Origin: CAZTYW01 sp964617695
Lineage (GTDB): Bacteria; Chloroflexota; Dehalococcoidia; UBA2247; RBG-13-53-26
DNA: 64,000 nt
Reading direction: 5' to 3'
NCBI GenBank assembly: GCA_964617695.1
Contig: CAZTYW010000002.1
Location: 1 to 64,000, forward strand
Made by a program: the position numbers and the translations under genes. A model generated the notes under the pieces. That model saw only the letters and a program-made list of their open reading frames with translations. It did not search any database and was not told the DNA's origin. Of this stretch, positions 8,401 through 16,552 are shown piece after piece. Positions within the stretch are counted from its first letter, which is position 1, and every line of letters starts with the position of its first letter.

Positions 8401-8991
8401 ATGGGGGAAATAAAGAGCGCCTTTGAGATAGCTATGGAGAAGGCGGCGAAGATCGGCCAGCCTTCGAAAGAGGAGACGCTGAAGTGGAAGTATGTTCCCG
8501 AGGGGCAGAGGTTGGCTGCTGAGTACTTCAGGGAGGAGGCCAGCCTGGTCGCGGAACTGGGCAAGTATGACCAGGAGGCGAGGCGCTTTGTGGCTCTGGG
8601 AGCGGAGGAAGTGCTCCTGGGCAACATCGGCCTGCCGGTCAACGATCTTGGCGAGAGGAACAACAAGCGGGCCATGGAGGCTATCAAGGCCATAAAGGGA
8701 GACAAGGGCGCGATTGAAAACGTGTATAGCAGGATGCGGCGCGTTTTCGAACACTATGAGCAACAAGGCGAGCAGCAGAGAAGAGAAGCCTATGAGGCCT
8801 TGAAGCAACACTTCCATGCGAGGCTGCAGCAGGCAGTTCGCCAGCAGGGCGGCTTGCCTGCCGGGGCCAGGATCGACGTCGAAAGCCAGCCGCAGTTTCA
8901 GGAGGAATGGCGCAGGACCCTTGCTCAGCTCGACTCTCAGTACGTCAAGCTGCTGGAAGAGTGCAAGCAGGAGATATCAAGCATCCGCTAG
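8401..8991 (+). CDS. Uncharacterised charged, helical protein
   Basis: The 196-residue protein has no membrane segment or signal peptide and is rich in Glu, Lys, Arg and Gln. Long stretches (about 45-75, 95-140 and 165-196) read as helix with coiled-coil character, for example YSRMRRVFEHYEQQGEQQRREA. The N-terminus (MGEIKSAFEIAMEKAAKIG) looks amphipathic. I do not recognise a catalytic motif. The ATG has AAGGAGG about six bases upstream and a good promoter match further up. Neighbours are the divergent rib operon and a downstream metallohydrolase gene 154 bases away, neither of which suggests a role. It may belong to a conserved uncharacterised family of anaerobes. Confidence 0.75.
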   Translation: MGEIKSAFEIAMEKAAKIGQPSKEETLKWKYVPEGQRLAAEYFREEASLVAELGKYDQEARRFVALGAEEVLLGNIGLPVNDLGERNNKRAMEAIKAIKGDKGAIENVYSRMRRVFEHYEQQGEQQRREAYEALKQHFHARLQQAVRQQGGLPAGARIDVESQPQFQEEWRRTLAQLDSQYVKLLEECKQEISSIR

Positions 8992-9145
8992 GTTGGTCAT
9001 GGCGCCACGCGCTGCCTCGGTGGCCTCTTGCGTCGGGATGGCGCAACTCCATGAGGTCCCGTTGCGGGGTGTTCGGTGACCTCCATTCGGACACAAGGCG
9101 GTTGTCACAGTGGGTCAGGTTCGATAGCACTGCCAGCCGACGATC

Positions 9146-9925
9146 ATGAATCCAGAGCCTGCGACCGGGTTGCTCAATATCACTTATGTCGGCCATGCTA
9201 CTGTGCTGGTCGAGATGGACGGGACCCGTCTGTTGACAGACCCCGTTCTGCGGCATCGGGTTGGCCCTTTGATTCGCAGGGGCCCGGTGGCCGACCTCCA
9301 GGATCAGAGCGTGGACGCCGTGCTGATCTCGCATATGCACTGGGACCATCTTGATCTGGCATCCCTGCGGCTGCTGGGCGGGACGACGCGGCTGATTGTA
9401 CCGAGGGGCATGGCTACCATGCTGCGGCGAAGAGGGTTTCAGAATGTCGAGGAGATGATGGCTGGTGGGACTACTTCAGTGGGGTCGCTGGTCATAGCTG
9501 CCACGCATGCCAGACACTCTCGGTCTCGCCATCTGTTCGGCCCGGCTGCCGACTGTCTGGGTTTCCTCGTGCGCGGGCCCTACGACGTCTACTTTGCCGG
9601 TGACACCGGCCTTTTCCCCGAAATGGCAGCCCTGGCCGGTGGTCTTGATGTGGCCCTGTTGCCGGTGTGGGGCTGGGGCCCGGTCCTGAGAGGCAGTCAC
9701 TTGAGCCCGCGCCAGGCGGCCGAGTCTCTCACCCTGCTGCGGCCGCGTTTTGCCGTGCCGATCCACTGGGGCACGTTCTATCCACTGGGTGTGGGGTGGA
9801 TGGGGCTGGAGTTCCTGACCCGTCCTCCGTATGCCTTTGCCCGGCTGGCGGCTCACCTTGCGCCTCAGGTGGAAGTGCGTGTACTGGCACCTGGCGAGAG
9901 CCTTCAACTGAAGGGGAGAGGCTAG
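9146..9925 (+). CDS. Metallo-beta-lactamase fold hydrolase (UlaG / NAPE-PLD-like)
   Basis: The 259-residue protein shows the metal-binding signature SHMHWDHLD near residues 62-70, an upstream ITYVGHATVLVEMDG, the bridging aspartate in YFAGDTGLF and the distal histidine in VPIHWGTFYPLG. This arrangement matches the branch of MBL-fold hydrolases that includes UlaG-like lactonases and NAPE-phospholipase D relatives. A phosphodiester or lactone substrate is therefore plausible but unproven. No ribosome binding site is obvious before ATG 9146. The next gene downstream encodes a membrane phosphodiesterase fusion, so the pair could act on related substrates. Confidence 0.88.
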   Translation: MNPEPATGLLNITYVGHATVLVEMDGTRLLTDPVLRHRVGPLIRRGPVADLQDQSVDAVLISHMHWDHLDLASLRLLGGTTRLIVPRGMATMLRRRGFQNVEEMMAGGTTSVGSLVIAATHARHSRSRHLFGPAADCLGFLVRGPYDVYFAGDTGLFPEMAALAGGLDVALLPVWGWGPVLRGSHLSPRQAAESLTLLRPRFAVPIHWGTFYPLGVGWMGLEFLTRPPYAFARLAAHLAPQVEVRVLAPGESLQLKGRG

Positions 9926-10059
9926 CGCGGGGGTGACGCAGAGACAATGCATGGGCCCGCTCTGCTCGCTGGTCTTGTTCATAATAAGCGAAACACTTAA
10001 GGTTTGGCCTCCTTAGAGGAAGCGCTGTCTCGGGGGAGTTGGGCCTGGTGGGAGGGAGC

Positions 10060-12741
10060 ATGAGGCGCTTCTTACGCCTTGTCGTCCGCTTCTCAGTTGT
10101 TTGGGCCTTTGAGGCGCTATCGCTGCTGGTGCTGCACTGGCTCGTTCCGGGGATCAGCCTATCTGATCCGGAAGGGGTCGGCATCGCCACCGTGGCAATG
10201 TCGGTGGCGCTGGTCCTGGCTGTCGTCAACGGCCTGATACGGCCCGTTGTCGTCATGCTGGCCCTGCCACTCAACATGATCACCCTCGGTCTTTTCACCC
10301 TGGTCATCAACGCGGCTATGCTTCGCCTCACTGCTTACGTTCTGCCGGATTTTGTCGTGGACGGCTGGGGAGCAGCCCTGTTGGGCACCGTGGTGCTGGC
10401 GGCCGTCAATACGGTGCTGACAGCTATCACCACCATTGACGATGATTTCTCCTTTTTCGAAGGCGTGGTCCAGTGGCTGAGCAAACGCCGGCGGGTGGAA
10501 GTGGACGCCCATCCGGGCCGCGGGCTGGTGCTGCTGGAGATTGACGGGCTGAGCTGTCACCGAATGAGGCGGGCCGCGGAGAAAGGCTATATGCCTACGG
10601 TGCGTGAGATGGTGCTCAACGGTACTCACAAGCTATCGGACTACGACTGTGGCCTGCCATCGCAGACCTCGTCGTGCCAGGCCGGAATAATGTACGGCGA
10701 CAGCTTCGACATCCCGGCCTTTCGCTGGTACGACAAGGATCGTCGCAAGCTGGTGGCCTCCAACAACTTCCGGGACGCCGCGGAGATGAACGCTCGCTTC
10801 GCCCGCGGGCAGGGACTGCTGCGGGGTGGGTCGAGCGTCAATAACCACATGGCCGGCGATGCCAGGAAGACGCTGTTCACCATGAGCGTTCTCACAGACA
10901 GGCCAGATGATATGCAGCGGCGGAGTCTCGGTGACCTCAACCTGTTCTTTGTGAACCCCTATATGTTCATCCGCACCCTCCTGTTGACTCTTTGGGATGT
11001 TCTGGTGGAGCTGGGCCAGGGGCTTCGGCAGCGGCTCCGCAACGTTCGGCCGCGGGTGAACCGTTTGCACAAAGGCTACCCCTTCGTGCGGGCCGCCACC
11101 AACGTTTTCCTGCGTGACCTGGCAACGTTCATGGTCATCATGGATGTGATTCGCGGGGAGCCCGTCATCTACACCACCTTTGTGGGATATGACGAGGTAG
11201 CCCATCACGCCGGTCCGGATACGAGCGACGCAATGAGGACCCTCAGGGGTTTCGACAAGCAACTCCGACGCATCATAGACGTCATAGAGCGCAAGGCCCC
11301 GCGTCCGTACGACGTGATCCTCCTCTCCGATCACGGCCAGACTCTCGGAGCCACGTTCGAGCAGCGGTACGGGCAGACGCTGACCGAGTTCATTGAGGGG
11401 CTATTGGAGGAGAAAGCTACTGTAACCGAGGTGAATGCCACCGAAAACAGCTACGGCCATGCGTTGAAGCTCATGGCCGAGATCCAGGCGATGGAGCAGC
11501 ATGTGCCCGTGGGGAGGGTGAGAGAGGCTACGGTGGGCCGGGCCCGTGGGGCGATTCAGGGCCGGCTGGAGCGCTCGCAGCCTGCGGCGATGGATGCCCA
11601 GGTCATCGTGTGTGCCAGTGGCAATCTGGCCAACGTCTACTTCGACCTGCGTACTGGAAAGGTCAGCTTGCCCGAGTTGAATCTGGCTTACCCGGGTCTG
11701 GTGGACGCTCTGGTAGCACATCCCGGAGTGGGCTTTGTGGTGTCGTACGATCAGGATGGCGCGCCGTGGGCCTTCGGAAAGGACGGTGGGCGCAACCTCC
11801 AGACCGGCGCCGTGTCAGGGGCCGACCCGCTGCTCCCCTATGGTGCCCCCGACCATCGGGCGGCCCAGCTCCTCGGGATGGCAGGGTACCCCCACGCAGG
11901 GGACTTGATCGTCAACAGTACCCTTTTCCCCGATGGCCAGGTAGCGGCCTTTGAGGAGCTTGTCGGCAGCCACGGGGGTCTGGGCGGCCAGCAGACCGAA
12001 GCCTTTCTGCTGCACCCGGCGGATATGGTGGTGCGCCCCACATCCAGTGCGACGGAGGTGTTTTCGATGCTGGATGCGCGGCGTGGCCTTCCTGGAGAGC
12101 CACTCCGCCCCATCAGCGCATCCGGGGTGAATGCGTGGGCGCCGAAGAACCTGATGGTGGGTGTGCGCCAGGTACACACCTGGGCGCTGCGCCTGGTTCG
12201 AGCACTGCGTGTTGATCGCGCCGTATTCAGTGAAGTAGCCGATGACCCCTTTGCCACCGCCCAGGCGCTGGTCACCGTGCTGACGATACTGGCTGCCACG
12301 GCCCTGGCAAGCAGTCTGGCCGTCCATGCTGAGGGGTCTATACCGGCCAGGTTTGCCGCCGAGCTTGTGGGCGGGCTTATTCGCTGGATGCTGATCGTCC
12401 TGTTCGCGCACACCGCCGGGCGGCTGCTCAGAGGAAAGGGCGACTTTACCCGGACCATGCGGGCCATGGCGTTTGCGCAGGTGCCCTACGTTGTTGCCGT
12501 GCTGGGACTCCTGCCGATAGTCGGCCCGTTGCTGTATCTGGTGGCCGTCCTTCTTGTGCTCTTCGCTACGTGGGTCGCATTGCAGGAAGCCCTTGGCCTG
12601 CGGCGCCTGGTGGCACTGGCAGTTCCCGTGTTGGGCACCCTGGTCTACCTGGCGGTGGCGCTGTTGGTCTTCGCTATGGTGGGCGGCGCGGCGCTCACGC
12701 TGGAGACGCTGCTGTCGCAATTTGGGATTTCCACGGGTTGA
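10060..12741 (+). CDS. Membrane fusion protein: holin-IV-like region + alkaline-phosphatase-superfamily phosphodiesterase + YIP1-like membrane domain
   Basis: The protein has 893 residues in three parts. Residues 1-125 hold about four hydrophobic helices with LVPGISLSDPEGVGIATVAM and GLIRPVVVMLALPLNMITLGLFTL, typical of the phage-holin superfamily IV / YvlD family. The central part (about 150-650) is a nucleotide pyrophosphatase/phosphodiesterase-like domain. It shows LVLLEIDGL, the nucleophile region LPSQTSSCQAGIMYG, FVGYDEVAHHAGPDT and LLSDHGQT, which supply metal-binding Asp and His residues. The C-terminus (about 725-893) has four or five helices resembling YIP1. ATG 10060 is preceded by GGAGGG; an in-frame TTG at 10039 lacks such a site. 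The catalytic part would lie between membrane anchors. The substrate is unknown. Confidence 0.85.
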   Translation: MRRFLRLVVRFSVVWAFEALSLLVLHWLVPGISLSDPEGVGIATVAMSVALVLAVVNGLIRPVVVMLALPLNMITLGLFTLVINAAMLRLTAYVLPDFVVDGWGAALLGTVVLAAVNTVLTAITTIDDDFSFFEGVVQWLSKRRRVEVDAHPGRGLVLLEIDGLSCHRMRRAAEKGYMPTVREMVLNGTHKLSDYDCGLPSQTSSCQAGIMYGDSFDIPAFRWYDKDRRKLVASNNFRDAAEMNARFARGQGLLRGGSSVNNHMAGDARKTLFTMSVLTDRPDDMQRRSLGDLNLFFVNPYMFIRTLLLTLWDVLVELGQGLRQRLRNVRPRVNRLHKGYPFVRAATNVFLRDLATFMVIMDVIRGEPVIYTTFVGYDEVAHHAGPDTSDAMRTLRGFDKQLRRIIDVIERKAPRPYDVILLSDHGQTLGATFEQRYGQTLTEFIEGLLEEKATVTEVNATENSYGHALKLMAEIQAMEQHVPVGRVREATVGRARGAIQGRLERSQPAAMDAQVIVCASGNLANVYFDLRTGKVSLPELNLAYPGLVDALVAHPGVGFVVSYDQDGAPWAFGKDGGRNLQTGAVSGADPLLPYGAPDHRAAQLLGMAGYPHAGDLIVNSTLFPDGQVAAFEELVGSHGGLGGQQTEAFLLHPADMVVRPTSSATEVFSMLDARRGLPGEPLRPISASGVNAWAPKNLMVGVRQVHTWALRLVRALRVDRAVFSEVADDPFATAQALVTVLTILAATALASSLAVHAEGSIPARFAAELVGGLIRWMLIVLFAHTAGRLLRGKGDFTRTMRAMAFAQVPYVVAVLGLLPIVGPLLYLVAVLLVLFATWVALQEALGLRRLVALAVPVLGTLVYLAVALLVFAMVGGAALTLETLLSQFGISTG

Positions 12742-12822
12742 TAGGACTGTCCCAGGTCGCAGGCATGGGCCAGGGGGTGCGAGCCTGTCTCCTCCATTTC
12801 GCACGCCTTGTCCCGCTCCCAC

Positions 12823-12857
12823 CGCCGCGGAACGGCAAGTACAGCCGTGCCGCGGCG
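12823..12857 (+). other. Strong GC-rich stem-loop in the leader of the radical SAM gene
   Basis: CGCCGCGG (12823-12830) pairs with CCGCGGCG (12850-12857). After one mismatch, ACGGC pairs with GCCGT around a 7-base loop. No U-run follows, so it is not a classic terminator. It lies 82 bases after the fusion gene and 138 bases before ATG 12996, and could be a transcript end or a leader structure. Confidence 0.45.
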
Positions 12858-12995
12858 TGTGCTATCATGGACAGGGATCGGAAGCATCGGCGGCACGCCA
12901 CGCTTTGTTCTCTGCTTGGCTCCCCTGGAGACAGTTCGTCTTGCGGTCATCTGCCTTCCACAGTCGAGATGCTGCAGCGGAACAGGAGTTGGTCT

Positions 12996-14444
12996 ATGGC
13001 TGAGAAGGTAGTCCTGGTGAATCCGAACCGGATGAAGCCGGCGGTGGCTCCAATAGCCCTGGACTATCTTGCCCATGCCCTCACAGAGCGCGGGTTCCAG
13101 GCGGACGTGCTCGACCTCTGCTTTTCCCCCGACTGGCAGGAAGACATCAACAGCTATTTCGCCAGGAACTCGGTTTCGGCAGTTGGCATCAGCCTGCGCA
13201 ACACCGACGACACCTCTTTCGCCAGCCAGCAGTTCTTCATCCCTGAGTTCAAGGATGTGATTGACGAAATCAGGACGCGGACGTCTGCTCCGCTGATATT
13301 GGGAGGCTCGGCATTCTCCATCATGCCTGAAGAGATCCTCGATTACTGTGGGGTCGACCTGGGCCTCACTGGGGACGGTGAGGAGTCGCTGCCCCTCCTG
13401 GTAAGCAGGCTCGTGTCCGGTGGGGACTGCTCCTCCGTTCCGGGGCTGGTCCTCCGTGAGGGAGGGGCCTTCAGGTGCAATCTCCCCTCGTATATTGACC
13501 TCAGCCACAGCCCGTGTCCCGGCAGGACCTCGGTCGACAATTGCCGTTACTTTGCTGAGGGCGGCATGGGAAACATTGAGACCAAACGGGGCTGCAGCAA
13601 GGGCTGCGTCTACTGTGTTGATGCGCTGGGCAAAGGGCGGGCATTCAGGTTGCGCTCCCCTGAAACCGTGGTCGATGAGATGGCGTCTCTGCTTGAGATG
13701 GGCATTGACTGTTTCCATGTTTGTGACAGCGAGTTCAATTTGCCCCCCTCTCATGCCGAGCAGGTCTGCCACCAGATCGTCCGCCGCGGGCTGGGGGGCA
13801 GGGTGAACTGGTATGCTTATGCCAGCCCGGTGCCCTTTACCAGGGGAATGGCTGCCCTGTTTCAGAGGGCCGGCTGCGCCGGGCTGAACTTTGGGGTGGA
13901 CAGCGGTAGTGACGCTATGCTCCATGCGCTGGGCCGGGACTTCGGGGTGGAGGACCTGCGCCGCACAGGCGGCATCTGCCGGGAACAGGGTCTGGTCTTT
14001 ATGTATGACCTTCTTCTGGGAGGTCCAGGGGAAACCCGGGATACACTGAGGCAGACCATCGAGGTCATGAAGGATATCTCTCCGGCGAGGATCGGAGCCG
14101 CCACGGGGCTGCGCATCTTTCCCGGAACGGCGCTGGCCAAAATGGTGCGGGAAATGGGGCCACTCCGCACCAACCCACACATCCAGGGCAACGTTGACGG
14201 GAACGAGAACTTCTTTGCCCCTGTGTTCTACCTGTCAGCAGCCCTGGGGCAGGAGGCCGTGGACTATGTGGATGACCTCATAGGCGGCGATGAGCGGTTC
14301 TTCTTCATGAGGCCGGCCACGTCCAGCGACAGGAACTACAACTACAATGACAATACCTTGCTGGTGGAGGCAATTCGCCAGGGCTATAGGGGAGCCTTCT
14401 GGGATATCTTGAGGCGATTGTCTGACCGCGACCCTTCAGCCTGA
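12996..14444 (+). CDS. B12-binding-domain radical SAM protein
   Basis: The 482-residue protein has an N-terminal cobalamin-binding-like Rossmann domain (VVLVNPNRMKPAVAPIALDYLAHAL, later LILGGSAFSIMPEEIL and a DLGLTGDGEESLP segment). Next comes a radical SAM core with the CxxxCxxC cluster motif in KRGCSKGCVYCVDALGKG, near residues 195-212. It follows the family layout found in methyltransferases and cyclases that use SAM and B12, but no specific member is recognisable. The frame extends upstream, but ATG 12996 has AGGAG at seven bases and begins where family homology begins. It ends seven bases from convergent folE. No partner biosynthetic genes are next to it, so the substrate is open. Confidence 0.88.
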   Translation: MAEKVVLVNPNRMKPAVAPIALDYLAHALTERGFQADVLDLCFSPDWQEDINSYFARNSVSAVGISLRNTDDTSFASQQFFIPEFKDVIDEIRTRTSAPLILGGSAFSIMPEEILDYCGVDLGLTGDGEESLPLLVSRLVSGGDCSSVPGLVLREGGAFRCNLPSYIDLSHSPCPGRTSVDNCRYFAEGGMGNIETKRGCSKGCVYCVDALGKGRAFRLRSPETVVDEMASLLEMGIDCFHVCDSEFNLPPSHAEQVCHQIVRRGLGGRVNWYAYASPVPFTRGMAALFQRAGCAGLNFGVDSGSDAMLHALGRDFGVEDLRRTGGICREQGLVFMYDLLLGGPGETRDTLRQTIEVMKDISPARIGAATGLRIFPGTALAKMVREMGPLRTNPHIQGNVDGNENFFAPVFYLSAALGQEAVDYVDDLIGGDERFFFMRPATSSDRNYNYNDNTLLVEAIRQGYRGAFWDILRRLSDRDPSA

Positions 14445-14450
14445 GACAGG

Positions 14451-15020
14451 CTACTTCCCCTGCACCAGGGAGAGGAACTCGGCCCTGGTGGCCGGTCTGG
14501 TGCGAAAAAGCCCGCGGTTGGCCGAGGTGACGATATTGCTCCCCGGCTTCTTTATGCCGCGCATGGTCATGCACATGTGCTCCGCCTGTATGATCACTGC
14601 CACCCCCTGGGGCTTGAGTGCATCCAGAATAGCTTCGGCGATCTGAGTGGTCATCCGCTCCTGGATCTGGGGACGGTGGGCGATGATTTCTACCACCCTG
14701 GCCAGCTTGCTGGCTCCGACCACTCTGCCGTGGGCGTTGGGAATATAGCCCACGTGGGCCACTCCGTAGAACGGTAGCAGGTGGTGCTCGCACATCGAGT
14801 AGAACGGAATGTCCTTCAGCACCACCATCTCCCTGTGTCCCTCCATGAAGCCGACACTCAGTTCCTCTTTAGGGTCCTTGTCGACTCCGCTGAAGAGATC
14901 GGCGTACATCTCAGCCATCCGCTCCGGGGTGCCTATGATACCCTCCCTCTGGGGGTCGTCACCGATGGCTTCAATGATAGACGTTACTGCTTGCCGAATC
15001 TTGGCCTGGTCGACGGCCAT
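14451..15020 (-). CDS. folE: GTP cyclohydrolase I
   Basis: FolE converts GTP to 7,8-dihydroneopterin triphosphate, the entry to folate and pterin synthesis. The 189-residue protein carries the zinc motif [12 protein letters not shown] and the second zinc cysteine in EHMCMTMRG, plus the family signature [20 protein letters not shown]-terminal helices and the C-terminal RAEFLSLV are typical. ATG 15020 is preceded by GAAGGAGGGC. It is a single gene convergent with the radical SAM gene. The 254 bases upstream, before thrC, hold no recognised feature. Confidence 0.97.
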   Translation of the reverse strand: MAVDQAKIRQAVTSIIEAIGDDPQREGIIGTPERMAEMYADLFSGVDKDPKEELSVGFMEGHREMVVLKDIPFYSMCEHHLLPFYGVAHVGYIPNAHGRVVGASKLARVVEIIAHRPQIQERMTTQIAEAILDALKPQGVAVIIQAEHMCMTMRGIKKPGSNIVTSANRGLFRTRPATRAEFLSLVQGK

Positions 15021-15274
15021 GCGCCCTCCTTCGAGCGGAACGGTCTACGCCGGTGGCCCGTTCCAGTGCCTTACGCCGACGCCGCCGTGTGGCTGCGCGG
15101 GCGCAACCTTCGGGTCAGCATGGAAAGCGACTGTTACTGCCGGTTCGTGGCAGCAACAGGAAGACCGACCGCCACCTATATAACTTGTCAGGGCTGCACG
15201 GCCCCGACTATTCCCTGACTGAGCCTCAGACGGGCTCGATTCCCTCGCGGTGAAGAGACGCCGCCCTTTGCCTG

Positions 15275-16369
15275 CTACCTCCAGCCGAGCGCCTCTTCCA
15301 CCCTGCTCAGGTCCGCAGGAAGCTCGATGAAAGGAGCCGTATCTCTCGTAGCAGTGTCCGGGTCCTTCAGCCCGCTACCGGTAACCACGCAGACCACCCT
15401 TTTCTCAGAGAAATCGTACTTTGGGGACGACTTGATCAGACCGGCAAGCGAAGCCGCCGAGGCTGGCTCGCCAAAGATGCCCCCCTTTGTGGCCAGGAGG
15501 CGGTAGGCTGCTATGATTTCGTCGTCACTAACCATGTCAATAACACCGCCGGACTCGTCTCGTGCGGCTGTCGCCCCTTTCCAACTGGCCGGATTGCCGA
15601 TGCGTATCGCCGTGGCGACAGTCTCAGGATGGGAGACCCTTTGGCCTCTTACGATGGGGGCTGCTCCCTCTGCCTGGAATCCCATCATTTTGGGAGTCTG
15701 GCTGGCGATTCCCGCTTTGCGGTACTCGACGAACCCCTTCCAGTAGGCAGTGATATTGCCGGCATTCCCCACAGGGATGAACAGATAGTCGGGCGCCTCG
15801 CCCAGGCTGTCTACAATCTCGAAGACAGCCGTTTTCTGGCCCTCGATACGGTTAGGGTTAATGGAGTTGACCAGAGTGACGGGGTGCTTCTCTACCAGGC
15901 TCCGCACTATTTCCAGGGCCTGGTCAAAGTTGCCGTCAACAGCGACTATCGTCGCCCCGTAGACGATGGCCTGTGCTAGCTTGCCCAGGGCAATGTTGCC
16001 CTTTGGCACAACTATGATCGTTTTCAGGCCGCAGATTGCCCCGTAAGCTGCAGCCGAGGCACTGGTATTGCCGGTGGAAGCACAGATAATGGCAGAGTTT
16101 TTGGCCTCCGAGGCCTTGGCCACGGCTACCACCATGCCCCGGTCCTTGAATGAGCCGGTGGGATTGCATCCCTCCAGCTTGAAGTACAGCTCCCCGCACC
16201 CGATATCGGCCTCCAGCCTCGGGGCCCTGACCAGCGGAGTGTCTCCCTCTCCCAGGGTTATTCGGGGAGTGTCAGGTGTCAGAGGCAGGAATGGAGCGTA
16301 TCTGGCCAGTACCCCTGAAGGGGACTCGCTGTCCCTAGAGGAAAGTCTCGGACTCGTGTCCCTTTTCAT
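15275..16369 (-). CDS. thrC: Threonine synthase
   Basis: This PLP enzyme converts O-phosphohomoserine to threonine. The PLP lysine lies in [16 protein letters not shown], and [15 protein letters not shown] and [15 protein letters not shown] are the substrate and cofactor loops. I start at ATG 16369 ([11 protein letters not shown]), giving 364 residues. The longer frame to 16492 adds 41 residues that look like out-of-frame sequence from the small upstream gene. Even so, this start overlaps the 3' end of the zinc-ribbon gene by 35 bases and lacks a strong ribosome binding site, which suggests translational coupling. Together with hom this completes the aspartate-semialdehyde to threonine branch. 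Confidence 0.95.
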   Translation of the reverse strand: MKRDTSPRLSSRDSESPSGVLARYAPFLPLTPDTPRITLGEGDTPLVRAPRLEADIGCGELYFKLEGCNPTGSFKDRGMVVAVAKASEAKNSAIICASTGNTSASAAAYGAICGLKTIIVVPKGNIALGKLAQAIVYGATIVAVDGNFDQALEIVRSLVEKHPVTLVNSINPNRIEGQKTAVFEIVDSLGEAPDYLFIPVGNAGNITAYWKGFVEYRKAGIASQTPKMMGFQAEGAAPIVRGQRVSHPETVATAIRIGNPASWKGATAARDESGGVIDMVSDDEIIAAYRLLATKGGIFGEPASAASLAGLIKSSPKYDFSEKRVVCVVTGSGLKDPDTATRDTAPFIELPADLSRVEEALGWR

Positions 16370-16541
16370 CGTATTTCCGCTTGAGGTATCCCTTGGCTTC
16401 TGAGCACTGCTGACACAGGCGCACAGGCGGCTGGCCGTCTTCGCAAACATAGCCGTACCTCTCAGGATGTCTGACGACCCTGCCACAGCCATCGCACACC
16501 AGCTCTCCAGTAGCTATCAGCCCAGCAACCCAGGATGTCAT
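16335..16541 (-). CDS. Small zinc-ribbon-like protein between hom and thrC
   Basis: The 68-residue protein has two CxxC pairs, CDGCGRVV and RLCQQCSEA, separated by 22 residues, as in zinc ribbons. It ends in a charged tail ([16 protein letters not shown]). ATG 16541 lies 12 bases after the hom stop and has GGTAGGTG upstream. Its end overlaps thrC. Its position inside the hom-thrC operon and the paired cysteines argue for a real gene. Its role is unknown. Confidence 0.65.
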   Translation of the reverse strand: MTSWVAGLIATGELVCDGCGRVVRHPERYGYVCEDGQPPVRLCQQCSEAKGYLKRKYDEKGHESETFL

Positions 16542-16552
16542 CTGGCAATCAC

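Noticed and set aside
12570..12995. 142-codon upstream extension of the radical SAM ORF
   Set aside because: It lies partly within the preceding gene in another frame, lacks a ribosome binding site, and family similarity starts at ATG 12996.
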